A DNA stretch of 41,936 nucleotides from Pseudomonas sp. LS-2 (GCF_003605735.1 NZ_QXTJ01000039.1:715326-757261); one strand, 5' to 3'. Counted from the first letter of the stretch, positions 1 to 8,233 are shown. The notes: generated by a model not told the origin, from the sequence alone. Made by a program: numbers and translations.

Positions 1-17
1 TTTTCCCTACTGCCATA

Positions 18-1205
18 GTGATCACCGACATGCCGGACTTAAACGCCATCATGCAGAACTCCCTGGTACAGCGCGTACTGGAGTTCATCAAGCGCTATCC
101 CGGCCTTATTGCGTTCTTCGGTTTCTGCTCGGGCATCGGCAGCTTCATTCTGGTGGATCGACAGGCAAAGCTCGCAACCTGGATCGCGGTGATCATGCTG
201 GTCAGTTGGGTCTGGTTAATGGTGGAAAACAACGCCGTAGCGCTGATTGCCAAACTGTTCAAACGCGAAATTCCTCAGCCGTTGCTGCGCTACGCCACGC
301 AGATGATCCACCAGGAAAGTCTGTTCTTCGTCCTGCCGTTCTTCTTCATCACCACGACGTGGAACAGTGGACAGCTCGTATTCACAGGCATACTGGCTGG
401 CGCCGGACTGATTTCCATCACCGACCCGCTGTACTACAAGTGGCTCGCGCCGCGCCGGTGGCTGTTCATGGCGTTGCACACGCTGACGTTATTCGCCGCC
501 TTGCTGACTGCACTGCCGATCATTCTTCATCTGACTACCGCCGAGAGCTACAAACTTTCGCTGATCACCGCAATGCTGCTGTCGTTTCCGAGTCTGGCAT
601 CAGGCTTTCCCATCAATAGCTGGAAACGCGGATTGGGCCTCATTGCCATGACCCTTGCCATTGGCGCGGCTGGCTGGATGCTGCGCTCCTGGGTGCCGCC
701 CGCGACGCTATGGCTGACCGAGGTGGCGGTCAGCACTCAGTTCGATAACCAGAACCGCACGCCAGGCGAAAGCATTGAACAGATCGGTGTGAACCAACTA
801 CGCAGTGCCGGGCTGTATGCCTACACCTCGATCAACGCACCTCGGGGTCTGGATGAGCGGATTTATCACGTTTGGCGCCACAATGGCGAAGAAGTTGATC
901 GAATTGCTCTAGACATCCATGGCGGACGTAAGGAAGGCTATCGCGCGTGGACACACAAGCAGAATTTTCCGCCGGACGTACTCGGCAAATGGCAGGTCAG
1001 GGTGCTGACAGAGGATGGCCAGATGATCGGTGTTTTGCGCTTCGAAGTCACGGATACTGACCAGCCTGCGGTCACCCGCAAAAGGATCACCCCTGCCGGT
1101 CTGAAGCCCGGGGCAGACGCGTCGGGCACCCGTGACACCGGCTCGAAAAAGCCCGAGGACAATCCGCCAGCAGCGAGCCCAACCGCCCCGACCAAAAACA
1201 ACTAA
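18..1205 (+). CDS. DUF2914 (DUF5924-type) inner-membrane protein
   Basis: A 395-residue protein of unknown function. Residues about 25-235 hold roughly seven hydrophobic segments. The C-terminal 120 residues are soluble and match the DUF2914 pattern as I know it: an Ala/Tyr-rich strand, then an H-x-W-R-H-N-G-E-E-V-D stretch near 285, an Arg/Trp-rich strand (GYRAWTHK) and a closing GKWQVRVLTEDG stretch. The last 40 residues are a Pro/Thr/Lys-rich tail. The frame opens at a GTG; an ATG four codons later (position 30) is equally plausible, and neither has a clear Shine-Dalgarno sequence. The stop lies 10 bases before the ATG of the STAS-permease gene, so it may be co-transcribed with the lipid-transport operon. 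I cannot assign a function; a role in envelope lipid handling would be inference from position only. Confidence 0.8.
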   Translation: MITDMPDLNAIMQNSLVQRVLEFIKRYPGLIAFFGFCSGIGSFILVDRQAKLATWIAVIMLVSWVWLMVENNAVALIAKLFKREIPQPLLRYATQMIHQESLFFVLPFFFITTTWNSGQLVFTGILAGAGLISITDPLYYKWLAPRRWLFMALHTLTLFAALLTALPIILHLTTAESYKLSLITAMLLSFPSLASGFPINSWKRGLGLIAMTLAIGAAGWMLRSWVPPATLWLTEVAVSTQFDNQNRTPGESIEQIGVNQLRSAGLYAYTSINAPRGLDERIYHVWRHNGEEVDRIALDIHGGRKEGYRAWTHKQNFPPDVLGKWQVRVLTEDGQMIGVLRFEVTDTDQPAVTRKRITPAGLKPGADASGTRDTGSKKPEDNPPAASPTAPTKNN

Positions 1206-1215
1206 GCTCGTCGCC

Positions 1216-2385
1216 ATGACCCCATCGATCACCCTTGCACACAAACCACCGGCGGTTAGCGGCAGCGTCACCCTGGACACCTCGACCGACCCCGCTCAAC
1301 TGCGGATTTCCGGGGACTGGACGCTTGCCCATTACCACGAACTCAAACGCCAGACCGACTCGCTGAGTGCCGGTTTCGGTGCTGCCACGCACGTCGACAT
1401 GAACGAGTTAGGCGCACTGGATACCGCAGGAGCATCGCTGCTCGTCGAGCTGTTGGGGGTTCAACGCCTGCGTTTGCTGGCGGTTCAGGCGCCCAATCTG
1501 CCCGAATCCAGCCGCGCTCTGATGCAGACGATTCAGAGTGCGCTTTGCGACTACTGCCAGCCAGTCAAGGATCCGGAAGTCGCGGTCGGCACCCAATTGC
1601 TCGCACGTATCGGCTCGGCAGTTGAAGTGATCTGGCGGGACACCTTGCAGTTGCTGGGTTTTATCGGCCTGATCCTGCAAACCTTCGTCACCACCCTGTT
1701 CCGACCCAAGCGCTGGCGCACGACGTCCGTCATTGCCCATATCGAGCAGATCGGCCTGGACGCCGCGCCCATCGTTGCCCTCCTGACCTTCATGGTCGGC
1801 GCGGTGGTGGCGTTTCTGGGGGCCACGGTGCTCAAGGCCTTCGGCGCGACGATCTTCACGGTTGACCTGATCGGGTTTTCTTTCTTGCGCGAATTCGCCG
1901 TGCTGTTGACCGCGATTCTTCTGGCCGGCCGTACCGCCAGTGCCTTCACGGCACAGATCGGTTCGATGAAGGCCAACGAAGAGCTCGATGCGCTTCAGAC
2001 CCTGGGGCTTAGCCCTACAGAGCTTCTGGTGCTGCCTCGCGTCCTCGCATTGCTCATCTCACTGCCAATGCTGACGTTTCTGGCGATGATATGCGGCATC
2101 GTTGGCGGTGGGATGGTGTGCGCGTTGTCATTGGGTATCTCACCCGCGATGTTCCTCTCGCTGATGCAGGCCGACATCGGCGTTCAGCATTTTCTGGTGG
2201 GGATCGTCAAAGCGCCGATCTTTGCCTTCTTCATTGCCGCAATCGGCTGCCTGGAAGGTTTCAAAGTCGAGGGCAGCGCTGAATCGGTGGGGGCTCACAC
2301 GACATCGAGCGTGGTGCAGTCGATTTTCGTCGTCATCGTGCTGGACGCGGTGGCGGCGATGTTTTTCATGGAGATGGGCTGGTGA
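1216..2385 (+). CDS. MlaE-family lipid ABC transporter permease with N-terminal STAS domain
   Basis: Inner-membrane permease of an MCE-type lipid transporter, 389 residues from the ATG at 1216 (an in-frame start at 1132 would lie inside the upstream gene). Residues about 20-110 form a STAS domain with an L-D-T-A-G motif at 68-72; Thr70 sits where MlaB, the separate STAS subunit of the E. coli Mla complex, has its essential Thr. From about 140 onward comes the MlaE permease fold: an amphipathic entry helix, five to six membrane segments, and the conserved cytoplasmic stretch AQIGSMKANEELDALQTLG that contacts the ATPase. The TGA overlaps the GTG of the ATPase gene. This paralogue thus carries MlaB and MlaE functions in one chain. 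The family is clear; the exact lipid and the direction of transport are unknown. Confidence 0.93.
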   Translation: MTPSITLAHKPPAVSGSVTLDTSTDPAQLRISGDWTLAHYHELKRQTDSLSAGFGAATHVDMNELGALDTAGASLLVELLGVQRLRLLAVQAPNLPESSRALMQTIQSALCDYCQPVKDPEVAVGTQLLARIGSAVEVIWRDTLQLLGFIGLILQTFVTTLFRPKRWRTTSVIAHIEQIGLDAAPIVALLTFMVGAVVAFLGATVLKAFGATIFTVDLIGFSFLREFAVLLTAILLAGRTASAFTAQIGSMKANEELDALQTLGLSPTELLVLPRVLALLISLPMLTFLAMICGIVGGGMVCALSLGISPAMFLSLMQADIGVQHFLVGIVKAPIFAFFIAAIGCLEGFKVEGSAESVGAHTTSSVVQSIFVVIVLDAVAAMFFMEMGW

Positions 2386-3188
2386 CCCGACGTTGCGTGC
2401 AACCCAGTGAAGCCGTGATTCAGGTGCGCGGCCTGTGCAATCGGTTCGGACCACAGGTGGTCCACGAAAACCTCGATCTGGATTTGTATCGCGGGGAAGT
2501 TCTCGGGGTCGTCGGGGGCTCGGGCAGCGGTAAATCGGTGTTGCTGCGCAGCATCGTCGGCTTGCAGCGACCCGCTGAAGGTAACGTCCGGGTGTTGGGC
2601 CAGGATCTGCTGAATCTGTCAGACAAGGCCCGCTCTCAGGTTGAGCGACGTTTTGGAGTGCTGTTTCAGAAAGGCGCCTTGTTCTCGTCGCTGACCATCA
2701 CAGAGAACGTCGCTTTGCCGCTGATCGAACACGCCGGACTGAGTCGCGAAGAAGCCGAGCACCTGGCGGGGATCAAGATGGCGCTCGCCGGCCTGCCGTT
2801 GTCGGCCGCGCACAAATACCCCGCGTCACTTTCCGGAGGCATGATCAAACGCGCCGCACTGGCCCGGGCGTTGGCGCTGGACCCGGACATCCTGTTTCTC
2901 GATGAGCCCACAGCCGGGCTTGATCCCATCGGGGCTGGTGCATTCGACCAATTGATCCTGACCCTGCGCGATGCGCTGGGCCTGAGTGTGTTCATGGTGA
3001 CTCACGATCTGGACACGCTGTACACCATTACCGACCGCGTTGCGGTGCTCTCTCAGAAACGCGTGTTGGTGGCCGATAGCATCGACAAGGTCTCGGCCTA
3101 CAAGGACGATTGGATTCACGAATACTTTCATGGCCCGCGCGGCCGCTCGGCCTATGCAGCGGCCACCCACCCACAAGAGGTCTCATGA
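2382..3188 (+). CDS. MlaF-like ABC transporter ATP-binding protein
   Basis: ATPase of the lipid transporter, 268 residues from a GTG that overlaps the upstream stop; a second in-frame GTG at 2415 would give a protein starting VIQVRG, which is closer to the usual MlaF N-terminus. The ABC motifs are all present: Walker A GGSGSGKS (about 45-52), a Q-loop in LFQKGALF, signature LSGGM, Walker B ILFLDEPTAGLD, and the H-loop in VTHDLDT. The C-terminal extension ending in an Arg/Ala/His-rich tail resembles the MlaF tail that stabilises the complex with MlaB. It should dimerise under two copies of the permease. The gene overlaps the MCE gene by four bases, so the four genes are probably translated together. 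Confidence 0.93.
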   Translation: MTRRCVQPSEAVIQVRGLCNRFGPQVVHENLDLDLYRGEVLGVVGGSGSGKSVLLRSIVGLQRPAEGNVRVLGQDLLNLSDKARSQVERRFGVLFQKGALFSSLTITENVALPLIEHAGLSREEAEHLAGIKMALAGLPLSAAHKYPASLSGGMIKRAALARALALDPDILFLDEPTAGLDPIGAGAFDQLILTLRDALGLSVFMVTHDLDTLYTITDRVAVLSQKRVLVADSIDKVSAYKDDWIHEYFHGPRGRSAYAAATHPQEVS

Positions 3189-4126
3189 TGGAAACCCGCG
3201 CCCATCACGTTTTGATCGGCCTGTTCACGGTAATCGTGGTCGCGGCAGCGCTGCTGTTCGGCCTGTGGCTGGCCAAATCCAGCGTCGACACCGCGTTCAA
3301 GGATTATCAGGTCGTGTTCAATGAGGCTGTCACCGGTCTGTCGCGGGGAAGCCCGGTTCAGTACAACGGCATCAAGGTCGGCGACGTGGCTCAACTGCGT
3401 CTGGACCCGAAGGACCCCCGCCGCGTGCTGGCTCAGATTCGCGTCGCCGGGGATACCCCGATCAAACGCGACACCTTCGCCAAGCTCGCGCTCGCCGGCA
3501 TCACCGGCACATCGATCATTCAACTCAGCGGCGGCACGCCCCAGAGCGAAGAACTCAAGGGCGAGGATGGAAATCTGCCGGTGATCATCGCGTCGCCGTC
3601 ACCCATCTCGCGACTGCTCAATGACAGCAACGATCTGCTGACCGGCATCAACGTCTTGCTGCACAACGCCAACGAACTCCTGTCATCCAGAAACGTTCAG
3701 GCGATGAGCAACACCCTGGAGCATCTGGAACAGGCCACTGCGGTGATCGCCGACGAGCGCGAGGACATCCGCCAGACCCTCAAGCAATTGCTGGCGTTGA
3801 GCAAGCAGGCCAGCACCACGCTGGACCAGACCTCTACCGCGATGCGTAACGCCAATGTGTTGTTCACAGTGGACGGAAAGCAGGCAATTGCAACGGGTCA
3901 GGCTGCCATGGTTTCGCTGCAACAGAGCACGGACACGATCAATCAGTTGATCAAAGCCAACAAGAACTCGGTCGACGGCGGATTGCAGGGTTTGGGTGAA
4001 CTGGGCCCGGCTATCCGTGAACTTCGTGAAACCCTCACTTCGCTCAAAACCATCTCTCGCAGTCTGAACGCCAACCCCAGCGGCTACCTGCTCGGTAGCG
4101 ACAAGAACAAGGAGTTCGAGCCATGA
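3185..4126 (+). CDS. MCE-domain (MlaD/PqiB-like) lipid-binding protein
   Basis: Periplasmic lipid-binding subunit, 313 residues, anchored by one N-terminal membrane helix (residues about 8-30). One MCE domain follows (about 38-120), with the typical strand NEAVTGLSRGSPVQYNGIKVG and the SIIQLSG strand. After this the protein is predicted to be a long helical, coiled-coil-like region with repeated Leu and Asn/Gln (about 145-290). That architecture, MCE plus long helix, is that of longer MCE proteins that build tunnels or needles, rather than E. coli MlaD, which is about 180 residues. The ATG at 3185 overlaps the ATPase stop (ATGA); a second ATG follows at once at 3188. The helical extension and the PqiC-type lipoprotein encoded next suggest a trans-periplasmic bridge to the outer membrane; this is inference. 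Confidence 0.92.
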   Translation: MMETRAHHVLIGLFTVIVVAAALLFGLWLAKSSVDTAFKDYQVVFNEAVTGLSRGSPVQYNGIKVGDVAQLRLDPKDPRRVLAQIRVAGDTPIKRDTFAKLALAGITGTSIIQLSGGTPQSEELKGEDGNLPVIIASPSPISRLLNDSNDLLTGINVLLHNANELLSSRNVQAMSNTLEHLEQATAVIADEREDIRQTLKQLLALSKQASTTLDQTSTAMRNANVLFTVDGKQAIATGQAAMVSLQQSTDTINQLIKANKNSVDGGLQGLGELGPAIRELRETLTSLKTISRSLNANPSGYLLGSDKNKEFEP

Positions 4127-4761
4127 GGCTTGCCAGTCACCCATTTACCCGACTGTTGATGGTGAGCGCATTGCTGGCACTGGGCGCCTGTTCCATTCTT
4201 CCCGAGCAGGAGCCGTCGGATGTCTATCGCCTGCCGACCGCAGCAACCATCAGCAAGGCAGCGACGCCCGCGCCCTGGTCGTTGCGCGTAGCGAAGCCAA
4301 AATCGAGTGAAACCCTCGACAGCCCGCGCATTGCAGTCATTCCACAAGGCGACGTGATCAGCAGCTATAAGGGCGCGCGCTGGAGCGATCCGGCGCCGGT
4401 GTTGCTGCGTAACCGCCTGACCGATGCCTTCTATCGGGACGGACGCGTGCAATCGATCAGCACCGATGACAGCAATCTGCAGGCGGATTTCGAGCTGGGC
4501 GGGGAGTTGCAGGCGTTCCAGAGCGAGTATCGCGGCCAGGCTATCGAAGTGGTGATCCGTCTGGATGCGCGTCTGGCCGATGATCGCCAACGCATCGTCG
4601 CCAGTCGACGCTTCGAAGTGCATCAGCCAGTCGCTGACAAGCAAGTCTCAGCCGTTGTGGCCGGCTTTGGGCAAGCCAGCGATACGCTGACCGCCCAAGT
4701 GCTGCAATGGACCGTGGATCAGGGTCAGCGGCGTTATACCGCTGAGCCGAAGAACCAGTAA
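4123..4761 (+). CDS. PqiC/ABC-type transport auxiliary lipoprotein
   Basis: A 212-residue lipoprotein with a lipobox L-G-A-C near residue 22 (LLALGACS), so it should be lipidated and sent to the inner face of the outer membrane. The body matches the PqiC-like auxiliary lipoprotein family: a segment SPRIAVIPQGDVISSYKGARW followed by RLTDAFYRDGRV and a C-terminal mixed alpha/beta half. In the E. coli Pqi system PqiC forms a ring around the tip of the MCE needle; the same job here is inferred from gene order. The ATG overlaps the stop of the MCE gene (ATGA). The 3' end overlaps by 28 bases the 3' end of the convergent SpmAB-like gene, so no room remains for a terminator between them. Confidence 0.9.
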   Translation: MRLASHPFTRLLMVSALLALGACSILPEQEPSDVYRLPTAATISKAATPAPWSLRVAKPKSSETLDSPRIAVIPQGDVISSYKGARWSDPAPVLLRNRLTDAFYRDGRVQSISTDDSNLQADFELGGELQAFQSEYRGQAIEVVIRLDARLADDRQRIVASRRFEVHQPVADKQVSAVVAGFGQASDTLTAQVLQWTVDQGQRRYTAEPKNQ

Positions 4762-5972
4762 CAGACGAAGATCGCGGCGATCACGCCGGCCAGCTCAGCC
4801 AGCAGTGCGCAGCCCACGGCGTGGCGCGCTCGCTGAATGCCGACGGCGCCGAAGTACACCGCCAGCACATAAAAAGTGGTTTCGGTGCTGCCCTGAATGG
4901 TCGCGGCTATGAGCGCTGGAAAGCTGTCGACGCCTTGGCTTTTCATGGTCTCGATCAGCATCGCCCGCGCTGCGCTCCCAGAAAACGGCTTGACCAGGGC
5001 AGTGGGCAAGGCATCGACGAAGCGGGTGTCCAGGCCCATCCACTGGATGACGTGGCGGATGCCTTCCAGCGCGAAGTCCAACGCACCCGAGGCCCGAAGC
5101 ACCCCCACCGCGCACAGCATCGCCACCAGATACGGCAACAGGCTCTTGGCAACATCGAAGCCTTCTTTGGCCCCCTCCACGAACGTTTCGTAGACCTTGA
5201 CCTTGCGCAGCGCGCCGACCACCAGAAACACCATGATGATGCCGAACAGGGTCAGGTTGCCAAGCACTGACGACAGGCTTGCCAGCGCGGTAGCCGACAA
5301 TCCGGCAAGAACCGCCATGAAGCCGCCCAGCAGCAATGCACCTGGAATCAGATAGGCCAACACTACCGGGTCCCACAATCGCAGGCGCTGCATGACCGCT
5401 ACCGACAGCAGGCCGACCAGCGTCGAGGCGCTGGTCGCCAGCAGAATCGGGAGGAAGACCAGCGTTGGATCGACCGCCCCCTGCTGTGCGCGATAGACGA
5501 AGATGGTCACCGGCAGCAGAGTCAGCGACGAGGCGTTGAGCACCAGAAACAGAATCTGCGCGTTACTCGCCACCGTCTGACTAGGGTTGAGCTCCTGCAA
5601 CGCGCGCATGGCCTTGAGGCCAATGGGGGTGGCGGCGTTATCCAGCCCCAGGGCGTTGGCCGCGAAATTCAGCGTGATCAGGCCCAGTGCCGGATGGCCG
5701 GGTGGGACTTCCGGCATCAGGCGACGGAACAGCGGACCCAGTACTTTCGCCAGCCAGTCGACGATACCGGCTTTCTGCGCGATGTTGAGGAAGCCCAGCC
5801 ACAGAGTCAGCGTGCCGAACAGCACGACCATGACCTCCACGGAGAGCTTGGCCATGGCAAAGATGCTTTCCACCATCGCGGCAAAGATCCCGGAGTTACC
5901 GCCAATCAGCCATTGAGCCAGTGCGGAAACTGCCGCAACCGCAAAAAAACCAAGCCATAGGCCGTTAAGCAT
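4734..5972 (-). CDS. Fused SpmA/SpmB-like nucleoside-recognition (Gate domain) membrane protein
   Basis: A 412-residue polytopic inner-membrane protein. Its N-terminal half (about 1-200) resembles Bacillus SpmA, including the signature NALGLDNAATPIGLKAM near 110-126. Its C-terminal half (about 225-412) resembles SpmB, with PFSGSAARAM and the signature STETTFYVLAVYFGAVG. The two subunits that are separate in spore formers are therefore in one chain, as is common in non-sporulating proteobacteria. The domain is called nucleoside recognition (Gate) from nucleoside transporters, but the substrate in these bacteria is unknown. The start ATG has a GAGGGG ribosome-binding site 8 bases upstream. It appears monocistronic; its end overlaps the convergent lipoprotein gene. 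Confidence 0.9.
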   Translation of the reverse strand: MLNGLWLGFFAVAAVSALAQWLIGGNSGIFAAMVESIFAMAKLSVEVMVVLFGTLTLWLGFLNIAQKAGIVDWLAKVLGPLFRRLMPEVPPGHPALGLITLNFAANALGLDNAATPIGLKAMRALQELNPSQTVASNAQILFLVLNASSLTLLPVTIFVYRAQQGAVDPTLVFLPILLATSASTLVGLLSVAVMQRLRLWDPVVLAYLIPGALLLGGFMAVLAGLSATALASLSSVLGNLTLFGIIMVFLVVGALRKVKVYETFVEGAKEGFDVAKSLLPYLVAMLCAVGVLRASGALDFALEGIRHVIQWMGLDTRFVDALPTALVKPFSGSAARAMLIETMKSQGVDSFPALIAATIQGSTETTFYVLAVYFGAVGIQRARHAVGCALLAELAGVIAAIFVCYWFFGSAV

Positions 5973-6050
5973 CAGTCATTCCCCTCGCAAGATGCGGGGA
6001 TGATAGCGGCGAGGGGCAAAACAACAAACCCCACGCAACACTTCCCGTCT

Positions 6051-6082
6051 CGTAGCTGTCCGGCTTGCTGGCGCAGGGGTAC
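6051..6082. repeat. Single REP-like half element
   Basis: The stretch CGTAGCTGTCCGGCTTGCTG resembles one arm of the Pseudomonas REP element also found at 26408-26478 (GTAGCAGTCCGGCTTGCCG). No matching second arm is seen nearby. It lies in the 178-base gap between two minus-strand genes, next to the gltP terminator. Confidence 0.4.
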
Positions 6083-6100
6083 AGGTCACTCATTCGCCAT

Positions 6101-6136
6101 AAACAACAAACCCCGCACTGGGCAGGGTTTGTGTTC
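6101..6136 (-). terminator. Intrinsic terminator of the symporter gene
   Basis: On the minus strand ACAAACCCTGC pairs with GCGGGGTTTGT across a five-base loop (one mismatch in 11), followed by TGTTT. It starts 15 bases past the stop codon of the symporter gene. Confidence 0.75.
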
Positions 6137-6150
6137 AAGCTATCCGGCCA

Positions 6151-7482
6151 TCAATCCACCGACGACTGACCTGGTGGCAGCGATTCCTTGCTGCGCCAGT
6201 GGGGCAGGGAGTTCCAGTAGCGCTCACCCTTGGCGTCGTCGTACATGCCTTCCCAGCGCGCGATGACCAGAACGGCCAGCGCATTGCCGATCACGTTCAG
6301 CGCGGTACGGGCCATGTCCATGATCCGGTCGACACCGGCGATGAACGCCAGGCCCTCCAGCGGAATGCCAACGCTGCCCAGTGTCGCCAGCAATACGACG
6401 AACGATACGCCCGGTACGCCTGCGATGCCCTTGGAGGTGACCATCAGCGTCAGGACCAGCATGACCTGCTGACCAATTGACAGGTCGATGCCGTAAAGCT
6501 GGGCGATGAACAGTGCCGCGATGCTCTGGTAGAGAGTCGAGCCGTCGAGGTTGAACGAGTAACCGGTCGGCACCACGAAGCTGCTGATTGCCTTCGGCGC
6601 GCCATAGGCTTCCATTTTCTCGATGACACGCGGCAGCACGGTTTCGGAACTGGCGGTGGAATAGGCCAGCACCAGCTCATCCTTGAAGATGCGCATCAGC
6701 TTCATCACCGAGAAGCCAAACAGGCGGGCGATCAGACCCAGCACCACAAAGGCGAAGAAGGCGATGGCGACGTAAACCAGAATCACCAGCTTGGCCAGCG
6801 GCAGCAATGAGGCAAACCCGAAGTTGGCGACGGTCACGGCGATGAGTGCGAAAACCCCGATCGGTGCATAGTTCATGATCATGTGAGTGACCTTGAACAT
6901 GGTCTCCGAGACACCCTGGAAAACCTTGACCAGCGGCTCACGCACTTCGGCGTTGAGGCTGGACAGCCCCAGACCGAAGAACACCGAGAAGAAGATGATC
7001 GGCAGCATGTCGCCACGGGAGATCGCGGCAAAGATGTTCGACGGAATCAGGTTCAGGATTGTCGCGATGAACGCGTGATCATGCTGCACTTCGGCCGTGG
7101 TCTTCTCGTACTGCGAGATGTCCACGGTGCCCAGCGTGCTCATGTCGATGCCGGTGCCTGGATGGAAAACGTTAGCCAGCAAAAGACCGACGACGATAGC
7201 GATGGTGGTCACGACTTCGAAGTACAGGATGGTCTTCAGGCCGATGCGACCCAGCTTTTTCGCGTCGCCTACGCCCGCGATGCCGACAATCAGCGACGAG
7301 ATCACGATAGGGATGACGATCATCTTGATCAGGCGGATAAAGATGTCACCCGCTGGCTGCAGAATATTGCTGATCCACCAGGCTTTCTCGGCGCTGAAGT
7401 GGTTAAGCACTGCGCCAAGCGCGATCCCGAGTACCAGACCGATGAGGATCTGCCAGGCGAGGCTCAGTTTTGCCTTCTTCAT
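6151..7482 (-). CDS. gltP: Glutamate/dicarboxylate:cation symporter (DAACS family)
   Basis: A 443-residue secondary transporter for acidic amino acids or C4-dicarboxylates. Start chosen at MKKAKLSLAWQ, which has AAGG 9-10 bases upstream; an in-frame ATG 13 codons earlier has none. Family landmarks are present: the serine-rich loop STASSETVLPR with its following PTGYSFNLDGS, the MVTSKGIAGVPG turn, and the substrate-binding helix DRIMDMARTALNVIGNALA. There are about eight membrane helices plus two re-entrant loops. GltP and DctA are close relatives; the sequence alone favours GltP, as does the PAO1 locus as I recall it, but C4-dicarboxylate use cannot be excluded. A sigma-54-like element lies about 115 bases upstream, and an intrinsic terminator follows the stop. 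Confidence 0.88.
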   Translation of the reverse strand: MKKAKLSLAWQILIGLVLGIALGAVLNHFSAEKAWWISNILQPAGDIFIRLIKMIVIPIVISSLIVGIAGVGDAKKLGRIGLKTILYFEVVTTIAIVVGLLLANVFHPGTGIDMSTLGTVDISQYEKTTAEVQHDHAFIATILNLIPSNIFAAISRGDMLPIIFFSVFFGLGLSSLNAEVREPLVKVFQGVSETMFKVTHMIMNYAPIGVFALIAVTVANFGFASLLPLAKLVILVYVAIAFFAFVVLGLIARLFGFSVMKLMRIFKDELVLAYSTASSETVLPRVIEKMEAYGAPKAISSFVVPTGYSFNLDGSTLYQSIAALFIAQLYGIDLSIGQQVMLVLTLMVTSKGIAGVPGVSFVVLLATLGSVGIPLEGLAFIAGVDRIMDMARTALNVIGNALAVLVIARWEGMYDDAKGERYWNSLPHWRSKESLPPGQSSVD

Positions 7483-7594
7483 GTCATTAACCTTGTTGTC
7501 GTTGGCGTGGACATTTCTCACCGACGCATTCGAGGTCGCTCTAAATAAAGCAGTGTCGAAGCGTGGATGCCCTTGGATCTGTCCAGAAGGTCAC

Positions 7595-7611
7595 TGCAAA
7601 TGAGCATCCAA
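7595..7611 (-). promoter_or_regulatory. Candidate sigma-54 (-24/-12) promoter of gltP
   Basis: Reading the minus strand, TTGG-ATGCTCATTT-GC gives the invariant GG-N10-GC spacing, a matching -24 TTGG and a matching -12 TTGCA; the CAC of the consensus TGGCAC is not matched. It is about 115 bases before the gltP start. Glutamate and dicarboxylate uptake in pseudomonads is known to use RpoN with NtrC-type activators (AauR, DctD), which supports the call, but one mismatched block keeps it tentative. Confidence 0.4.
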
Positions 7612-7686
7612 GCTCTCGGCAGGCGGAAAAAGGGCGCAACTATTCCTATCCAGGCCATTAACGTCTAATGCCGTAAATGACTACCC

Positions 7687-7703
7687 CATGCCGAATCGGC
7701 ATG
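7687..7703. promoter_or_regulatory. Perfect 17-bp palindrome, possible activator site
   Basis: CATGCCGA-A-TCGGCATG is an exact inverted repeat with 8-base arms around a single central base. It lies about 76 bases upstream of the candidate -24 element of gltP on the minus strand, a usual distance for an NtrC-type activator. It also overlaps the ATG of the candidate small ORF at 7701. It does not match a regulator site that I know. Confidence 0.4.
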
Positions 7704-7829
7704 AAGAAAATCAATAGGTTAGGAGACAACGCCCCAAAAGAAGGCATGAATTGGATGTGGATTTATGCTGAGATGTGGCTAAAACGTCGCCTGCAGAGAG
7801 ATGTGGGTAACGAGGAGGGGGGCACATGA
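7701..7829 (+). CDS. Candidate small protein (42 aa), unrecognised
   Basis: A 42-residue frame beginning MKKINRLGDNAPKEG and continuing with a Trp/Met-rich amphipathic stretch NWMWIYAEMWLKRRLQRD, then an acidic-Gly end NEEGGT. A shorter version could start at the ATG at 7746, which has GAAGG just upstream. Its TGA overlaps the ATG of a second small frame (ATGA), and the second frame's ribosome-binding site lies inside this one. The composition, charged with one amphipathic helix, looks more protein-like than random frames here. I recognise no family. It could equally be chance or the remnant of a longer gene. Confidence 0.35.
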   Translation: MKKINRLGDNAPKEGMNWMWIYAEMWLKRRLQRDVGNEEGGT

Positions 7830-7909
7830 CTAAATGGTCACCGCCGACTGAGATGCCTTTGAGTAGCCTATTTTCTCGATATACGGTCAACGAACTCGCA
7901 GACCTGTAG
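7826..7909 (+). CDS. Candidate small protein (27 aa), overlapping the previous ORF
   Basis: A 27-residue frame, MTKWSPPTEMPLSSL followed by FSRYTVNELADL. The ATG is preceded by AGGAGGGGGGCAC, a very strong Shine-Dalgarno sequence in the correct window, and it overlaps the stop of the upstream 42-residue frame in an ATGA junction typical of translational coupling. The C-terminal RYTVNELADL looks like the beginning of a helix, so this may be the intact N-terminus of a gene cut short. No function is proposed. Confidence 0.35.
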   Translation: MTKWSPPTEMPLSSLFSRYTVNELADL

Positions 7910-8233
7910 ACGCACGGCCTGCCCGCGTGACATTTTTTAAACACGCGCGTGCCGGCAAGCCAGACCGCTAGAGGGATGGTGCAGGGCTACGACCCTGAAA
8001 ATCGACACAAAGAAGTGACCAGAGAAACTGCGAGATTTGCGCGTCACAAGCCCATATTCGGGTCGCGGCTTGCTTGAAAGCGGACCTGAAGATGGGCTTG
8101 CGTTGCGGCTTCCTGACCCGGCCCACGAATGGGAGTACTCCCTGTACACCTGGGCCGCTTCAACCATTCCATTGGTCAGAACGTCCCGGCCCCTTGGTCA
8201 CGCGCATACCCTCCTCGGGCTGCGCGGCTTACG
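7910..8233. other. Gene-free stretch of about 320 bases
   Basis: No convincing gene is visible between the small ORFs and the Ivy operon. Weak frames exist on both strands (minus 7937-8167, plus 8037-8351), but none has a ribosome-binding site or a recognisable family. The inverted repeat CGCGTG (7924-7929) / CACGCG (7942-7947) encloses an AT-rich loop. From memory, similar short translated frames occur repeatedly in fluorescens-group genomes, which would make this a dispersed repeat; that cannot be tested here. Confidence 0.35.
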
